This document shows, one piece after another, positions 17,475-26,973 of a stretch of DNA of 49,455 nucleotides (the first letter of the stretch is position 1; each line of letters starts with the position of its first letter). The notes beneath the pieces are model-generated. The model made no database searches. It was not told the origin of the DNA and worked only from the letters and a program-made list of their open reading frames with translations. A program made the position numbers and the translations under genes. The stretch is from SZAS-103 sp043747745 (GTDB lineage: Bacteria > Pseudomonadota > Gammaproteobacteria > Xanthomonadales > Xanthomonadaceae), in the NCBI GenBank assembly GCA_043747745.1, contig JAYTOP010000001.1, forward strand, positions 1-49,455, written 5' to 3'.

Positions 17475-19655
17475 TCAACCCAGCCGCCGCACGTCATCCA
17501 CGCCGGGCACCGCGTTCAACCGACCGAGCAACTGGCCGAGCTGGTCGAAGTCGCGCACCTTCAGGGTGAGCGCGAATTCTGCAAGTCCGTGCACGGCATC
17601 CACCCGACTGCTGATCGCGAGCACATGTGCGCCCTGCTGGGCGATCAGGTTGGCCAGATCCTTGAGCAGGCCCTTGCGATCGAACCCGCGCACCTGCACG
17701 TCCACGCTGTAACTGCCATCGCCACGGTCGCCCCACTCCACCGGCAACAGGCGTTCGGGATGCTTCGCAAGCAGCCGTTGCAACGCGCCGCAACCCTCGC
17801 GATGGATGCTCACGCCGCGCGCACGGGTCAGGTAACCGGCGATCGCATCCCCGGCCACCGGCTGGCAACAGCGTGCAATCTGGGTCAGCAGGTTGCCGAC
17901 GCCTTCGACGACGAAACCATCGCTCGGTTTCGCGCGCAACTTCGCTTCGGTACGCACCGGCAGCGCGCGTTCGGTTTCGCTGCGCAGCTGCGCCTGCGCA
18001 TGATCGTGCAGCGCACGCGCGACCTGGCTCGGGCCGACATCGCCGAGCGCGACGGCGACGTGCAATTCGTCGATGTTCGGCAGATGGAATTTTGCGAACG
18101 CCGGCGCAAGATCCGAGTGGTGCAATGCGAGACGCTTGAGTTCGCGTTCGAGCAATTCGCGCCCGGCCTGCAGGTTGCGTGCGCGATCGAGCTTGTGGAA
18201 CCACGCGCGCACCTTGTCGCGCGAACGCGCGCTCGCGAGGAATCCACTGCCGGCCATCAGCCAGTCGCGGCGCGGCTCGGAGGTTTTCGCGGTCATGATC
18301 TCGACGCGGTCGCCGGTGTTCGGCTGGAAATTCAGCGGCACGATGCGACCGTTGACCTTCGCGCCACGGCAGCGATGCCCGACTTCGGTGTGCACGTGGT
18401 ACGCGAAGTCGAGCACGCTGCCGCCGCGCGGCAGATCGATGACTTCACCCTTCGGCGTGAGCAGGTAGATGCGATCTTCGACGAGGTCGGTGCGCAGCCC
18501 TGCGAGCAAGGCATCTTCGTCGCCCGGATCGGCCTCGGTACGATCGAGCAGCTGGCGCATCCACACGAGCTTGCGTTCGAAACCGGCACCGGCGCTGTGC
18601 TTTGCGCCGCTCTGGCCTTCTTTGTAACGCCAGTGCGCGGCGACGCCGAGTTCGGAATGCGCGTGCATCTCGTGCGTACGGATCTGCACTTCCAGCGTAC
18701 GGCCTTCAGGCCCGATCACTGCGGTATGCAGCGACCGGTAGTTGTTGCCCTTCGGGTTGGCGATGTAGTCGTCGAACTCCGACGGCACCGGCGACCACAA
18801 CTGGTGGACGACGCCGAGCGCTGCGTAACACGTCGCGATGTCGTCGACCAGCACGCGCAGCGCGCGCACGTCGTAGAGCTCGCCGAACGGGACGTCCTTG
18901 CGCTGCATCTTCTTCCAGATGCTGAAGATGTGCTTCGGGCGGCCGGCGACGTCTGCGCGAATGTCCGCTTCGTCCAGCGCGACGCGAAGCTGCGATTTCA
19001 CGTCCTCGATGAAACGCTCGCGGTCGCCACGCTTTTCGTCGAGCAGACGTGCGATGCGTTTGTAGGTGTCGGGGTGCAGGTGGCGGAACGCGAGGTCTTC
19101 GAGTTCCCATTTGAGCTGCCAGATGCCGAGCCTGTTCGCGAGCGGCGCATGAATATCGGCGCTGAGTTGCGCGAGCGCCACGCGCTCGGCTTCGGGCAGC
19201 GTCGCCGCAGACCGCATCCGCACGAGCTGGCGCGCGAGCAGGATCAGGATCACCCGCAGATCGCGTACGAGCGCGAGCAGCAGGCGCCGCAATCCTTCGG
19301 CGCGCACGTGCTGGGCGCGGCCCGCATGCAATGTCCACACCTGTTCGGCCGCCTGCTGGCCATCGAGCAATGCCTGCACGCGCGCACGCGCGATTGGTTC
19401 GAGTGCGGCAAGACGTGGACGCCACTCCGGCAATGCATGCAGGATCGCTGCGAGCAGCACGTCCTCGTCGGCGCGCAGCATCTCCAGCAGGGTCAGGCAT
19501 GCGAAGGTGGCCTGCGCTCCGGCCGGAGCGGGCAAGGGTAACGTTGTCGCATCGAGCACGATCAACGCGCCGCGCGCCGACGCGCCGGCGTGCACGAGCA
19601 GCCAGCGCTGCAAGGATGCGTCTGCGGAGTCGGTGCTGGCGGCGGGTGCGTTCAC
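17475..19655 (-). CDS. relA: RelA-type (p)ppGpp synthetase
   Basis: GTP/GDP pyrophosphokinase of the stringent response. The 726-residue product has an N-terminal HD region in which the hydrolase HDxxED motif is missing (LLAAILHALPEW), as in monofunctional RelA. The synthetase follows with RPKHIFSIWKKM, GELYDVRALRVLV, ANPKGNNYRSLHTAV and EVQIRTHEMHAHSELGVAAH, then a TGS domain (VEDRIYLLTPKGEVIDLP, TGDRVEIMT) and a C-terminal ACT domain. Ribosome-stimulated synthesis on amino-acid starvation is the known role. The frame opens with GTG at 19655; no earlier or stronger start is evident. Divergent from the small exported protein at 19783; followed by the TPR protein. Confidence 0.95.
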   Translation of the reverse strand: MNAPAASTDSADASLQRWLLVHAGASARGALIVLDATTLPLPAPAGAQATFACLTLLEMLRADEDVLLAAILHALPEWRPRLAALEPIARARVQALLDGQQAAEQVWTLHAGRAQHVRAEGLRRLLLALVRDLRVILILLARQLVRMRSAATLPEAERVALAQLSADIHAPLANRLGIWQLKWELEDLAFRHLHPDTYKRIARLLDEKRGDRERFIEDVKSQLRVALDEADIRADVAGRPKHIFSIWKKMQRKDVPFGELYDVRALRVLVDDIATCYAALGVVHQLWSPVPSEFDDYIANPKGNNYRSLHTAVIGPEGRTLEVQIRTHEMHAHSELGVAAHWRYKEGQSGAKHSAGAGFERKLVWMRQLLDRTEADPGDEDALLAGLRTDLVEDRIYLLTPKGEVIDLPRGGSVLDFAYHVHTEVGHRCRGAKVNGRIVPLNFQPNTGDRVEIMTAKTSEPRRDWLMAGSGFLASARSRDKVRAWFHKLDRARNLQAGRELLERELKRLALHHSDLAPAFAKFHLPNIDELHVAVALGDVGPSQVARALHDHAQAQLRSETERALPVRTEAKLRAKPSDGFVVEGVGNLLTQIARCCQPVAGDAIAGYLTRARGVSIHREGCGALQRLLAKHPERLLPVEWGDRGDGSYSVDVQVRGFDRKGLLKDLANLIAQQGAHVLAISSRVDAVHGLAEFALTLKVRDFDQLGQLLGRLNAVPGVDDVRRLG

Positions 19656-19694
19656 GACGATAACGATGTGGGGGCAGTCGAACTGACGGCCTAG

Positions 19695-19723
19695 TTATAC
19701 GTGGCTGGCATAGGGTTTACACT
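19695..19723 (+). promoter_or_regulatory. Candidate promoter for the 19783 gene
   Basis: TTATAC (19695-19700) and TACACT (19718-19723) are separated by 17 bases and lie about 60 bases before the ATG at 19783, between divergent genes. Match to sigma-70 consensus is modest. Confidence 0.3.
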
Positions 19724-19782
19724 AGCCCCGGAAATTTGAACTCCGCACTTCCGAAGATCCGCACTCTCGCAGGAACCACATC

Positions 19783-20286
19783 ATGCGCTGCCGCAATCTG
19801 ATCGTTTCGCTCGCCGTCTGCCTGTCGCTCGCTGCATCGCTGGCCATCGCCCAACAGTTCTCATCGCTGGAAGAGCGCATGTCCTCGTCCGACTTCAAGG
19901 CCGCCGGCCTCGACAAGCTGTCGCCGGAAGAACTCGCGAAGCTCAACGCGTACATCCGCAACGAAGTCGAAGCACGCACCACACAGGCGCGCGACGCCGG
20001 TGCGCGCGAACAGAACAAGAACGATGCGGCACGCATCGGATTCGCCGATTACCACGGCGAACGCGATGAAATCGTCAGCCACATACCGGGCACCTTCCGG
20101 GGTTGGACAGGAGGTACGACCTTCACTCTCGAGAATGGCCAGGTCTGGCGTCAGATCGATGGTGGCCAGTTCGTCGGTATCCACAGGGAAAACCCGGTCG
20201 TGCACATCACGCCCGGCCTGATCGGTGGCTGGAACCTGCAGATCGAAGGCTATGGCAGCTATGCCAAGGTCGAGCGCATCCGTTAA
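19783..20286 (+). CDS. Small exported protein, unknown function
   Basis: A 167-residue protein with a clear Sec signal peptide (MRCRNLIVSLAVCLSLAASL, likely cleavage after AIA-Q). The mature part has a helical, charged half (LSPEELAKLNAYIRNEVEAR) and a beta-rich half: GWTGGTTFTLENGQVWRQID, then VVHITPGLIGGWNLQIEGYG. The second part looks like a small beta barrel; proteins of this shape recur in Lysobacterales but I know of no assigned function. AGGA lies about 8 bases ahead of the ATG. It is a single gene, divergent from relA and convergent with hrpA, with a GC-rich hairpin after its stop. Confidence 0.8.
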   Translation: MRCRNLIVSLAVCLSLAASLAIAQQFSSLEERMSSSDFKAAGLDKLSPEELAKLNAYIRNEVEARTTQARDAGAREQNKNDAARIGFADYHGERDEIVSHIPGTFRGWTGGTTFTLENGQVWRQIDGGQFVGIHRENPVVHITPGLIGGWNLQIEGYGSYAKVERIR

Positions 20287-20301
20287 GCAGCGCGAGGGGC
20301 G

Positions 20302-20322
20302 TCCCGGCCCGATCAGCCGGGA
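20302..20322 (+). terminator. GC-rich hairpin after the 19783 gene
   Basis: A perfect 7-bp stem TCCCGGC/GCCGGGA with a 7-base loop begins 15 bases after the stop codon. There is no T-tract, so it may be an mRNA-end structure, not a classical intrinsic terminator. Confidence 0.4.
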
Positions 20323-20449
20323 GCGCCGGGCGCACCGATTCGCGGCCCGAGGCCACTCCCACGACTGCATGAGCGGAAGCTGACAGTCGGGCCCATCGCG
20401 TTTCGATGACCGAGCAAGATGCAACGGGCGACGAGACGGTCGATCGGCA

Positions 20450-23400
20450 TCAGTCCTTCAGCAACTCAAGCTGACGCGCCAGGCGCTTGACCGAGACGCC
20501 CGCTTTCGCGCCAAGCTCCTGCGCGAACATCGACACGCGCAGTTCTTCCAGGTCCCAACGCAGCGCCTGCCAATCCGGGCGCCCAGCGATTGCACGCGCT
20601 CGGGCCTGGACCAGCGCATCCACGAACGGCTGGATCTCCAGCATTCGCGCCTGGTCGCGCACCGGGTCGTTGAGCGCACGTTCGGCGCGCATGCGCATCG
20701 CCTTCAGGTAGCGCGGAAACTGCGCGAGCGCATCGGCCGGCGTATCGCGCAGGAATCCCGGCGGCAGCAAGGCGGCGAGTTGCGCGCGCAGCTCGTCGAG
20801 ATTGCCTTTCGCCCAACCCAGCAGCGGCGCGTCCAGTTTGGGCTTGAGTTCGGCGACCGCGCCGAGAATCGATTCGGCCAATTGCAGGCGCCGCATCGCT
20901 TCGCCGAACAGTTGTTTTCCGGATGCATCGAGGCGTTTCTCGAATGCGGCATGGTCGCGGATCGCGTCGAGTCCATCGGCGAGCAACGCATTCAACGCCG
21001 CTTCGACGAGATCGACGCGCAAACGTTCCTGCGCAGCCGACTTGATGCCTGCGACGTTGGAAAACTGTTCGATCGCGGCGTACAGCAGGCCCGTCTGCGC
21101 GGAGAACGGCAATTGCTTGCGTGCATTCTTGATGCGGTCGGCGAGCAAAACCCGCAGCAGCCGGCGCACGCCGCCGACATGCTCGGAGTGCGCCTGCGCG
21201 CGATCGGCGAACACCCGCAATGCGGCGTCCTCGCCACAATCCACGAGCGCTGGAAACGCGGGTACGCCAGCCTCGCCGGGCACGCTGAGCGGGATTGGTC
21301 GCGATGGAAATTCGCGCAAGCCTTCGATCGCAAGCTCACGACCAGCGCGTGCGGCAAACGCACTTTCCGCGCGCATGCCCAATTGCGTGCGCAACGCATC
21401 GAGATCGCGCGACTCGGCCAGCATGCGATCGCCATCCTGCACGCGCAGGTTCATGCGCAGATGCGATTCAACCGACGTCTCGTCGAAATCGGTCGCCGCG
21501 ACTGCTGCACCCGTTGCGCGCGTGAGGAAACGTGCGAGTTCACCGGCGATGCTGTCGGCGCTCGCAAGTTGCCACGCCTCGGCGAACGCGCGCGCGAAAT
21601 CCGGCGCTGGCACGTAGTTGCGGCGTAATGCTTTCGGCAGGCTGCGGATCAGCGCGGTCGCCTTGTCCTCGTGCAATCCCGGCACCAGCCAGGTCAATCG
21701 CGCGGCATCGAGCGCATTGAGCAGATGGATCGGCACCGCGAGCGTAACGCCATCGTCCGGCGCACCCGGCTCGAAGCGATACGCCAACGCGAGCCGCGCA
21801 TCGCCGAGTGCGAGATATTTCGGGAAGCGTTCCTGTTCGCTGCCTTCGCCCGGCAACAGTTCCGCGAGCGGCCATTCCAATCGATGACGTTGCTCGGACG
21901 AGGATTTCGCGTACCACGCATCCAGCGCGGCCGCAGTGCACATGTCGGGCGGCAGCCGATCCAGATACCAGCGCGCTTGCCAGTCCTCGTCGGCGACCAG
22001 GCCAGCGCGGCGCAATTTCGCTTCTTCCTCGCGCGCCTTTTCGAGTGTTGCCAGATTGCGGGAGAGAAACGCGGCACGCGTGTCGACCTCGCCCATCACG
22101 AGACCTTGTCGAATAAAGATCTCGCGCGATTCTGCAGGCGCGATGCTGCCGTAATGGACCGGCCGCTTCGGCGCGAGCACCAGCCCGAACAGGCTGATCT
22201 GTTCCGATGCGGTCACCCGACCCTGCTTGCGCGACCAATGGGCATCATGGTGGCGGCGCGCGAGCAGGTGCGGCAGTTCCTGGATCGCCCAGTCCGGTTC
22301 GATGCGCGCATTGGTCATGCCCCAGACCTGGGCGGTGTCGAGCATCGTCGCCGACAGCACCCACGGCGGCGGCAACTTCGCAAGCGTCGATCCGGGAAAC
22401 AATTTGAAGCGACGCTGGCGCGGTGCCTGGTAGACCTGTTTCTCGTCCTTCTGTCCGACCTGCATCGGAAACCCCGCGAGTAGCGCGCGATGAAGGGCAG
22501 CGTAAGCGGCAGATGATTCGCTCGACGCATGGTGGGACGGCCGTCCATGGCGCGGTGCTTCCAGCTTCGGATCACCCGGCCCGGCCTTCCGTGGCTGGTC
22601 GCTCGCAGTCGCGCGAGCCGGTGGCTCGCCAGCGCGATCGCTCGCCCAATGAAGCTCTTCGCCAAGTACCAGCAATTGCCGATGCAGTTCGCGCCACTCG
22701 CGCATGCGCAGGAAACCGAGGAAATGCTTCTCGCACCAGTCGCGCAATTTCGATTGCGTGAGGTCGGCGTGCGCCTGCGCGTAGGCATCCCAGAGTTTCA
22801 CGATGCCGATGAATTCCGACTTCGGATCGGCAAAGATCGCGTGCGCCGCATCCGCCGCGCCGCGCGCATCCGCAGGCCGTTCGCGCGGGTCCTGGATCGC
22901 AAGAAACGAAGCGATCGCATAAGCCTCGCGCAGGCAGCCGTGATGCTGCGCAGCGATCAGCATGCGCCCGAGTTTCACGTCCACCGGGAGGCGCGCGAGC
23001 GTGCGACCGATCGCCGTCAGCGTGCGTGCGCGATTGTCGTCGAGCGCGGTCACTGCGCCGAGTTCCCACAACTGCTGCCAGCCGTCGGCAATCGCACGCG
23101 CGTCCGGAGCATCGATGAAGCTGAAGTCTTCGACACGACCCAATCCAAGCGCGAGCATGCGCAGGATCACGCCCGCAAGCGACGCGCGCAGGATTTCAGG
23201 ATCGGTATAACGCGGCCGTGATGCGAAGTCCGCCTCCGAATACAGCCGGTAGCAGATGCCTGCAGCGATGCGTCCGCAGCGGCCCTTGCGCTGGTCGGCG
23301 CTGGCTTGCGCGATCACTTCGATGTGCAGGCGGTCGAGTTTCATGCGCGGGCTGTAACGCTTGACGCGCGCCAACCCGGGGTCGATCACATAGCGGATGC

Positions 23401-24565
23401 GCGGCACCGTGAGCGAGGTCTCGGCGACATTCGTCGCGAGCACGATGCGCCGCCCCGGCCCCGGATTGAACACGCGATCCTGGTCGCGTGGCGACAATCG
23501 CGCGTACAGCGGCAGCACTTCGGTGTGACGGAAACGCCGCTTGCCAAGCGCATGGTGGAGGTCGCGGATCTCGCGTTCGCCGGGCAGGAAGACCAGCACG
23601 TCACCGCTTGCATCTTCACGAGTGATTTCCTCGAGCGCTTCGATCACGGCGTCGCTGGTACTGCGCGCTTCGCGAAGACCCTCGCCATCGTCGTCGTCGC
23701 GCGCCGCGTCCAGTGCGCGATAACGCACCTCGACTGGATAGCTGCGGCCCTCGACCTCAAGCACCGGCGCATCGTTGAAGTGTTTCGCGAAACGCGACGT
23801 GTCGATCGTCGCAGAGGTCACGATCACCTTGAGATCGGGCCGCTTGGGCAACAACTGACGCAGGTAGCCGAGCAGGAAATCGATGTTGAGGCTGCGCTCG
23901 TGCGCCTCGTCGATGATCAGCGTGTCGTAAGCGCTGAGCCAGCGGTCGGACTGCATCTCGGCGAGCAGGATGCCGTCGGTCATGAACTTGATCTGCGTCG
24001 CCGGCCCGACCTGGTCGTTGAAGCGCACCTGGAAACCGACCGCGCCGCCGACCGCGACCCCGAGTTCCTGCGCAACGCGCCGTGCAACACTGCGCGCGGC
24101 AATGCGTCGTGGTTGCGTGCAGCCGATCATGCCCGCCGCTCCGCGCCCGGCGGCGAGGCACAGCTTTGGCAACTGCGTGGTCTTGCCCGAACCGGTTTCG
24201 CCCGCGATCACCACGACCTGATGCGCGCGTATCAAGGCGATGATCTGTTCCGCCTCGCGCGCGATCGGCAGGCTGTCGTCGAAGGTGGGCAACGGTGCCG
24301 CAGACGCGCGCGTCGCCGTCGCCGCACGCGATGCGATCAGCGCGTCTTCGAAGACCGTGCGCAACGCAGCGTCCGCCGGCTTCGCGGGCGACGCCCCACG
24401 CAGACGCAGCAAACGCGCACGGTCGCGCGTGAGCGTGCCCTCGAAAGGGTCGCCGCGGCCGTCAGTCGGCACGTTGCATTGCCCGGCCCTGCGCTTCGCG
24501 CGGTCCCTGCCACGCTGCATCGATGCGCCTTCCGCCGATGGGTCTTCCGTCGATTCGCTTTCCAT
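20450..24565 (-). CDS. hrpA: ATP-dependent RNA helicase HrpA
   Basis: DEAH-box RNA helicase of 1371 residues. Walker A is GETGSGKTT (about 122-130), the DEAH box IIDEAHERSLN (about 217-227), motif III SAT in VTSATIDTSRFAKHF, and motif VI in QRKGRCGR. A winged-helix/ratchet region (LEELGAVTALD-type WELGAVTALD) and the large C-terminal DUF3418 region follow to the end (RLARQLELLKD), so the protein is full length. In E. coli HrpA rescues collided or stalled ribosomes; the same role is likely. ATG 24565 lacks a strong Shine-Dalgarno; ATG 24520 is an alternative. The non-conserved first 70 residues make the start uncertain. It is monocistronic and followed upstream by the MITE-like element. Confidence 0.95.
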   Translation of the reverse strand: MESESTEDPSAEGASMQRGRDRAKRRAGQCNVPTDGRGDPFEGTLTRDRARLLRLRGASPAKPADAALRTVFEDALIASRAATATRASAAPLPTFDDSLPIAREAEQIIALIRAHQVVVIAGETGSGKTTQLPKLCLAAGRGAAGMIGCTQPRRIAARSVARRVAQELGVAVGGAVGFQVRFNDQVGPATQIKFMTDGILLAEMQSDRWLSAYDTLIIDEAHERSLNIDFLLGYLRQLLPKRPDLKVIVTSATIDTSRFAKHFNDAPVLEVEGRSYPVEVRYRALDAARDDDDGEGLREARSTSDAVIEALEEITREDASGDVLVFLPGEREIRDLHHALGKRRFRHTEVLPLYARLSPRDQDRVFNPGPGRRIVLATNVAETSLTVPRIRYVIDPGLARVKRYSPRMKLDRLHIEVIAQASADQRKGRCGRIAAGICYRLYSEADFASRPRYTDPEILRASLAGVILRMLALGLGRVEDFSFIDAPDARAIADGWQQLWELGAVTALDDNRARTLTAIGRTLARLPVDVKLGRMLIAAQHHGCLREAYAIASFLAIQDPRERPADARGAADAAHAIFADPKSEFIGIVKLWDAYAQAHADLTQSKLRDWCEKHFLGFLRMREWRELHRQLLVLGEELHWASDRAGEPPARATASDQPRKAGPGDPKLEAPRHGRPSHHASSESSAAYAALHRALLAGFPMQVGQKDEKQVYQAPRQRRFKLFPGSTLAKLPPPWVLSATMLDTAQVWGMTNARIEPDWAIQELPHLLARRHHDAHWSRKQGRVTASEQISLFGLVLAPKRPVHYGSIAPAESREIFIRQGLVMGEVDTRAAFLSRNLATLEKAREEEAKLRRAGLVADEDWQARWYLDRLPPDMCTAAALDAWYAKSSSEQRHRLEWPLAELLPGEGSEQERFPKYLALGDARLALAYRFEPGAPDDGVTLAVPIHLLNALDAARLTWLVPGLHEDKATALIRSLPKALRRNYVPAPDFARAFAEAWQLASADSIAGELARFLTRATGAAVAATDFDETSVESHLRMNLRVQDGDRMLAESRDLDALRTQLGMRAESAFAARAGRELAIEGLREFPSRPIPLSVPGEAGVPAFPALVDCGEDAALRVFADRAQAHSEHVGGVRRLLRVLLADRIKNARKQLPFSAQTGLLYAAIEQFSNVAGIKSAAQERLRVDLVEAALNALLADGLDAIRDHAAFEKRLDASGKQLFGEAMRRLQLAESILGAVAELKPKLDAPLLGWAKGNLDELRAQLAALLPPGFLRDTPADALAQFPRYLKAMRMRAERALNDPVRDQARMLEIQPFVDALVQARARAIAGRPDWQALRWDLEELRVSMFAQELGAKAGVSVKRLARQLELLKD

Positions 24566-24648
24566 AGCCGCGATTTTCCCACATCGCGGTCAGCCAACAG
24601 GGAACAGTCCGTCTGTACCCGATTGTTTTTCCGGAACATGGAGAAGTG

Positions 24649-24813
24649 ACTCTGATACCAATCGCACTACCTTAAGGCTGACCCTCCTGGCTCGTCATTC
24701 CCGCGAAGGCGGGAATCGCTCATTGCTCTCGTGCTTCAGGAGCGATTCCCGCCTTCGCGGGAATGACGAGCCAAAGACAATTGCGCTTAAGGTAGTGCCA
24801 TTGGACTCTGATA
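24649..24813. mobile_element. MITE-like palindromic element with 9-bp direct repeats
   Basis: Core element 24658-24804 (147 bp). Its ends are CCAATCGCACTACCTTAAG (24658-24676) and the inverted CTTAAGGTAGTGCCATTGG (24786-24804), 18 of 19 bases matching. Inside are arms of 33 bp in perfect inverted repeat (24688-24720 and 24741-24773) built around GTCATTCCCGCGAAGG, with a 20-base loop. ACTCTGATA flanks it on both sides (24649-24657, 24805-24813), the expected mark of a 9-bp target duplication. It has no open frame, so it would need a transposase in trans. The element lies between hrpA and the pseudokinase gene and may also end transcripts. Confidence 0.7.
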
Positions 24814-24861
24814 CCTTTTCCGCTGCCGGGCGCGAGATGCCAGCGAGGAAGGGATTGCGCA

Positions 24862-26850
24862 ATGACTGAAGGCGACATCTACTGGAGTTTGCGGGGGCGC
24901 GAGTACCGGCTTGGGCCGCCGGTCGAGGGGGCCGGCGACGGCGTGTACAGCGTGCCCATGTCGCGCGAGATCGTCGCCATGATCCATGACGACGGCGCCG
25001 ACCTCGCCGTGCGCGAGCGCAAGGTCGAGGCGATGCTCAAGCTGCCGCCGGCGTTGCCAGACATCGTCGAAGACGGCGAGCGCTTCGTGCGCATCGCGTG
25101 GCCGGTCGCCTCGCTACACGACAAGTCGCGCCGGTTCGCGGGCTTCCTGATGCCTGCGGTCGACATGCGTGCCACCAGCCCGCTCGCTTCCGTGCTGCAG
25201 GAAGACCAGGCGCGCGCCGATGGCCTGCCGACCAGCCTGGGCGCGAAGATCAATCTCGCCGCGCGCCTCGCGGTGGCGATCACCGAGCTGCATCAGCTGG
25301 ATCATCGCGTCGTCCACCTCAGCCCGGCCAACCTGCGATTCCACAGGCAATCGCTGCACCTGGCGGTCATCGGTTGCGAGCGCTTCAGCATCCGCGCCAG
25401 CCGCGAACGCTTCGCTCCCGATCCCGGCGTCGGAGGGATCGTCTTCCGCTACGTCGCGCCGGAATTCCAGGAAAACAAGCACATCCCTCCAGGCAACGAG
25501 GAAGCGCAGGATCGCTTCGCGCTGGCCGTGCTGGTCTTCGAGTTGCTGAACTTCGGAATCCATCCATTCGACGGAATACCCACCCGCGACGACGTCCCCG
25601 CCGACATTCGCGGCCGCATCGTCCGCAATTGCTATGCCTACGGTGCGACCCCGCATGCCGACCTGGAGCCGAGCCCCGACAGCGGACACCTGGCGATGCC
25701 GAAGGAACTCCGGTCGCTGTTCGACCGGGCCTTCGCGGCCCATGGCGGCGCGCGGCCTCCGGCGCAGGAATGGTCAACCTGGCTGCAGTTCTATGCGATC
25801 CCTTCGAACAACTGCGTGGTCGTATGCGGCGCGAACGCCAGCCACCATCATTTCGCGGACCTGCCGTGCGCGGCGTGCGCGCGTGATCCGTTGCCCCCCG
25901 ACAACGATGCGGAAGCTCCGAAAGAGAAGCCGCCCAATCCCTTCATGGTGGCCGACTCCCCGTTCGTGCCCATCGAACACGCGTTCCCGCCAGCGAACCT
26001 GTTTCCCCCGGCGCCACGGCCCAAGCGCGTCGCGCCATGGAAGTGGGCGCTGCGCCGACTTGCCAATCCGCGTGAAGCCGCGTTGATGGCGGCGCTGTTG
26101 CTCGCCCTGGGGTACTACCTGCTTTCGCCGACAAAGCAATCGACCGCGCAGGAATCCGATCCGAAACCGGCAGAAGCACCAGCGGCACCGGCGGCGGATC
26201 CGTACCTGGCGGGAAACCCCGCCCTGCAACAGAGCGAGGCGCAGACCGACGGTTATGTGACGGCCGCCGCGCTGGCCATCGCGACCGACGACCGCAGCGA
26301 ATGGCAACGCGCGATCACCAACCTGCACACGGATGTTCCAGCCCACCCACCTGCCCCACCAAGCGGATTCCAGCCCGCGTTCGCCGATTTTTCCACCAGC
26401 CTGTCCAGCGACCATTTACCAGCTTCGCTGTTGAAGGCCGACGAGGGCAAACGACAGGCACTGCTCAACAAGCTGCGCCAGGCGCTCAGACGCAATCCCT
26501 ACGACGATGAGACCGCCTACGAGCTCGGCTGGCTGAGCCTGGTGGGTGGGCGGCGTGACGAAGCGCGGAACTTCTTCCTGCACGCGATCTGGGTGAATCC
26601 CGATCGGGCCAATGCGTGGTACGGATTAGGCGTCATCGGTGCCGACGACAACCAGCAGACCGGTGCGCTGGCCACCGCGGAATTGCTGACCCCGGACCCG
26701 GCCCAGGCCGAATCCATGCGGAATGCCTTTCCGCCCCTGTTGCTACAGCTGTGCTCGGTCAAGCCGGATCGCTTCGCGGCACTGCTGGTGAAGGCGCGCG
26801 AGCTGGCGGAGCACTACCGGCCTTTGGTCGCACCTCCCAGTTACGAATGA
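24862..26850 (+). CDS. Membrane-anchored protein-kinase-like (pseudokinase) TPR protein
   Basis: A 662-residue protein. Residues about 8-300 follow the layout of YegI/COG4248-type bacterial kinase domains: YRLGPPVEGAGDGVYSV (glycine-rich loop), FAGFLMP hinge, NLAARLAVAITELHQL, then VVHLSPANLRF and LAVIGCERFSI, RYVAPEFQE. The catalytic Asp of the HRD-like loop is Ser (HLSPANL) and the metal-binding Asp of the DFG-like loop is lost (GCERF), so it is probably a pseudokinase. A Cys/His cluster (CGANASHHH...CAAC, about 318-337) resembles the zinc site after such domains. A Pro-rich stretch, one transmembrane helix (about 408-424) and TPR-like repeats (RRNPYDDETAYELGWLSL) complete it. Partner genes (phosphatase, VWA) that usually accompany the family are absent here. 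Confidence 0.7.
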   Translation: MTEGDIYWSLRGREYRLGPPVEGAGDGVYSVPMSREIVAMIHDDGADLAVRERKVEAMLKLPPALPDIVEDGERFVRIAWPVASLHDKSRRFAGFLMPAVDMRATSPLASVLQEDQARADGLPTSLGAKINLAARLAVAITELHQLDHRVVHLSPANLRFHRQSLHLAVIGCERFSIRASRERFAPDPGVGGIVFRYVAPEFQENKHIPPGNEEAQDRFALAVLVFELLNFGIHPFDGIPTRDDVPADIRGRIVRNCYAYGATPHADLEPSPDSGHLAMPKELRSLFDRAFAAHGGARPPAQEWSTWLQFYAIPSNNCVVVCGANASHHHFADLPCAACARDPLPPDNDAEAPKEKPPNPFMVADSPFVPIEHAFPPANLFPPAPRPKRVAPWKWALRRLANPREAALMAALLLALGYYLLSPTKQSTAQESDPKPAEAPAAPAADPYLAGNPALQQSEAQTDGYVTAAALAIATDDRSEWQRAITNLHTDVPAHPPAPPSGFQPAFADFSTSLSSDHLPASLLKADEGKRQALLNKLRQALRRNPYDDETAYELGWLSLVGGRRDEARNFFLHAIWVNPDRANAWYGLGVIGADDNQQTGALATAELLTPDPAQAESMRNAFPPLLLQLCSVKPDRFAALLVKARELAEHYRPLVAPPSYE

Positions 26851-26866
26851 GCGCGACAACGAAAAA

Positions 26867-26913
26867 TGGGCCAGAACAAATATCCGATTGAATCGGCAAT
26901 TTACTCTGGCCCA
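26867..26913. terminator. Nested hairpin between convergent genes
   Basis: TGGGCCAGA (26867-26875) pairs with TCTGGCCCA (26905-26913), and inside lies CCGATT/AATCGG (26884-26889, 26891-26896). It lies 17 bases after the pseudokinase stop and before the end of the opposing peptidase gene, so it could terminate the former. Confidence 0.45.
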
Positions 26914-26945
26914 ATGATCCGGATGACGGCGCAGGAGCTTTGAGT

Positions 26946-26968
26946 TAGAGCCATTGGTCTCTGACGCC
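26946..26968. repeat. Degenerate copy of one MITE end
   Basis: TAGAGCCATTGGTCTCTGA and the next four bases match the right end plus flank of the 24658-24804 element (24793-24815) at about 19 of 23 positions, in the same orientation. No matching left end is visible nearby. Confidence 0.4.
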
Positions 26969-26973
26969 ATTAT

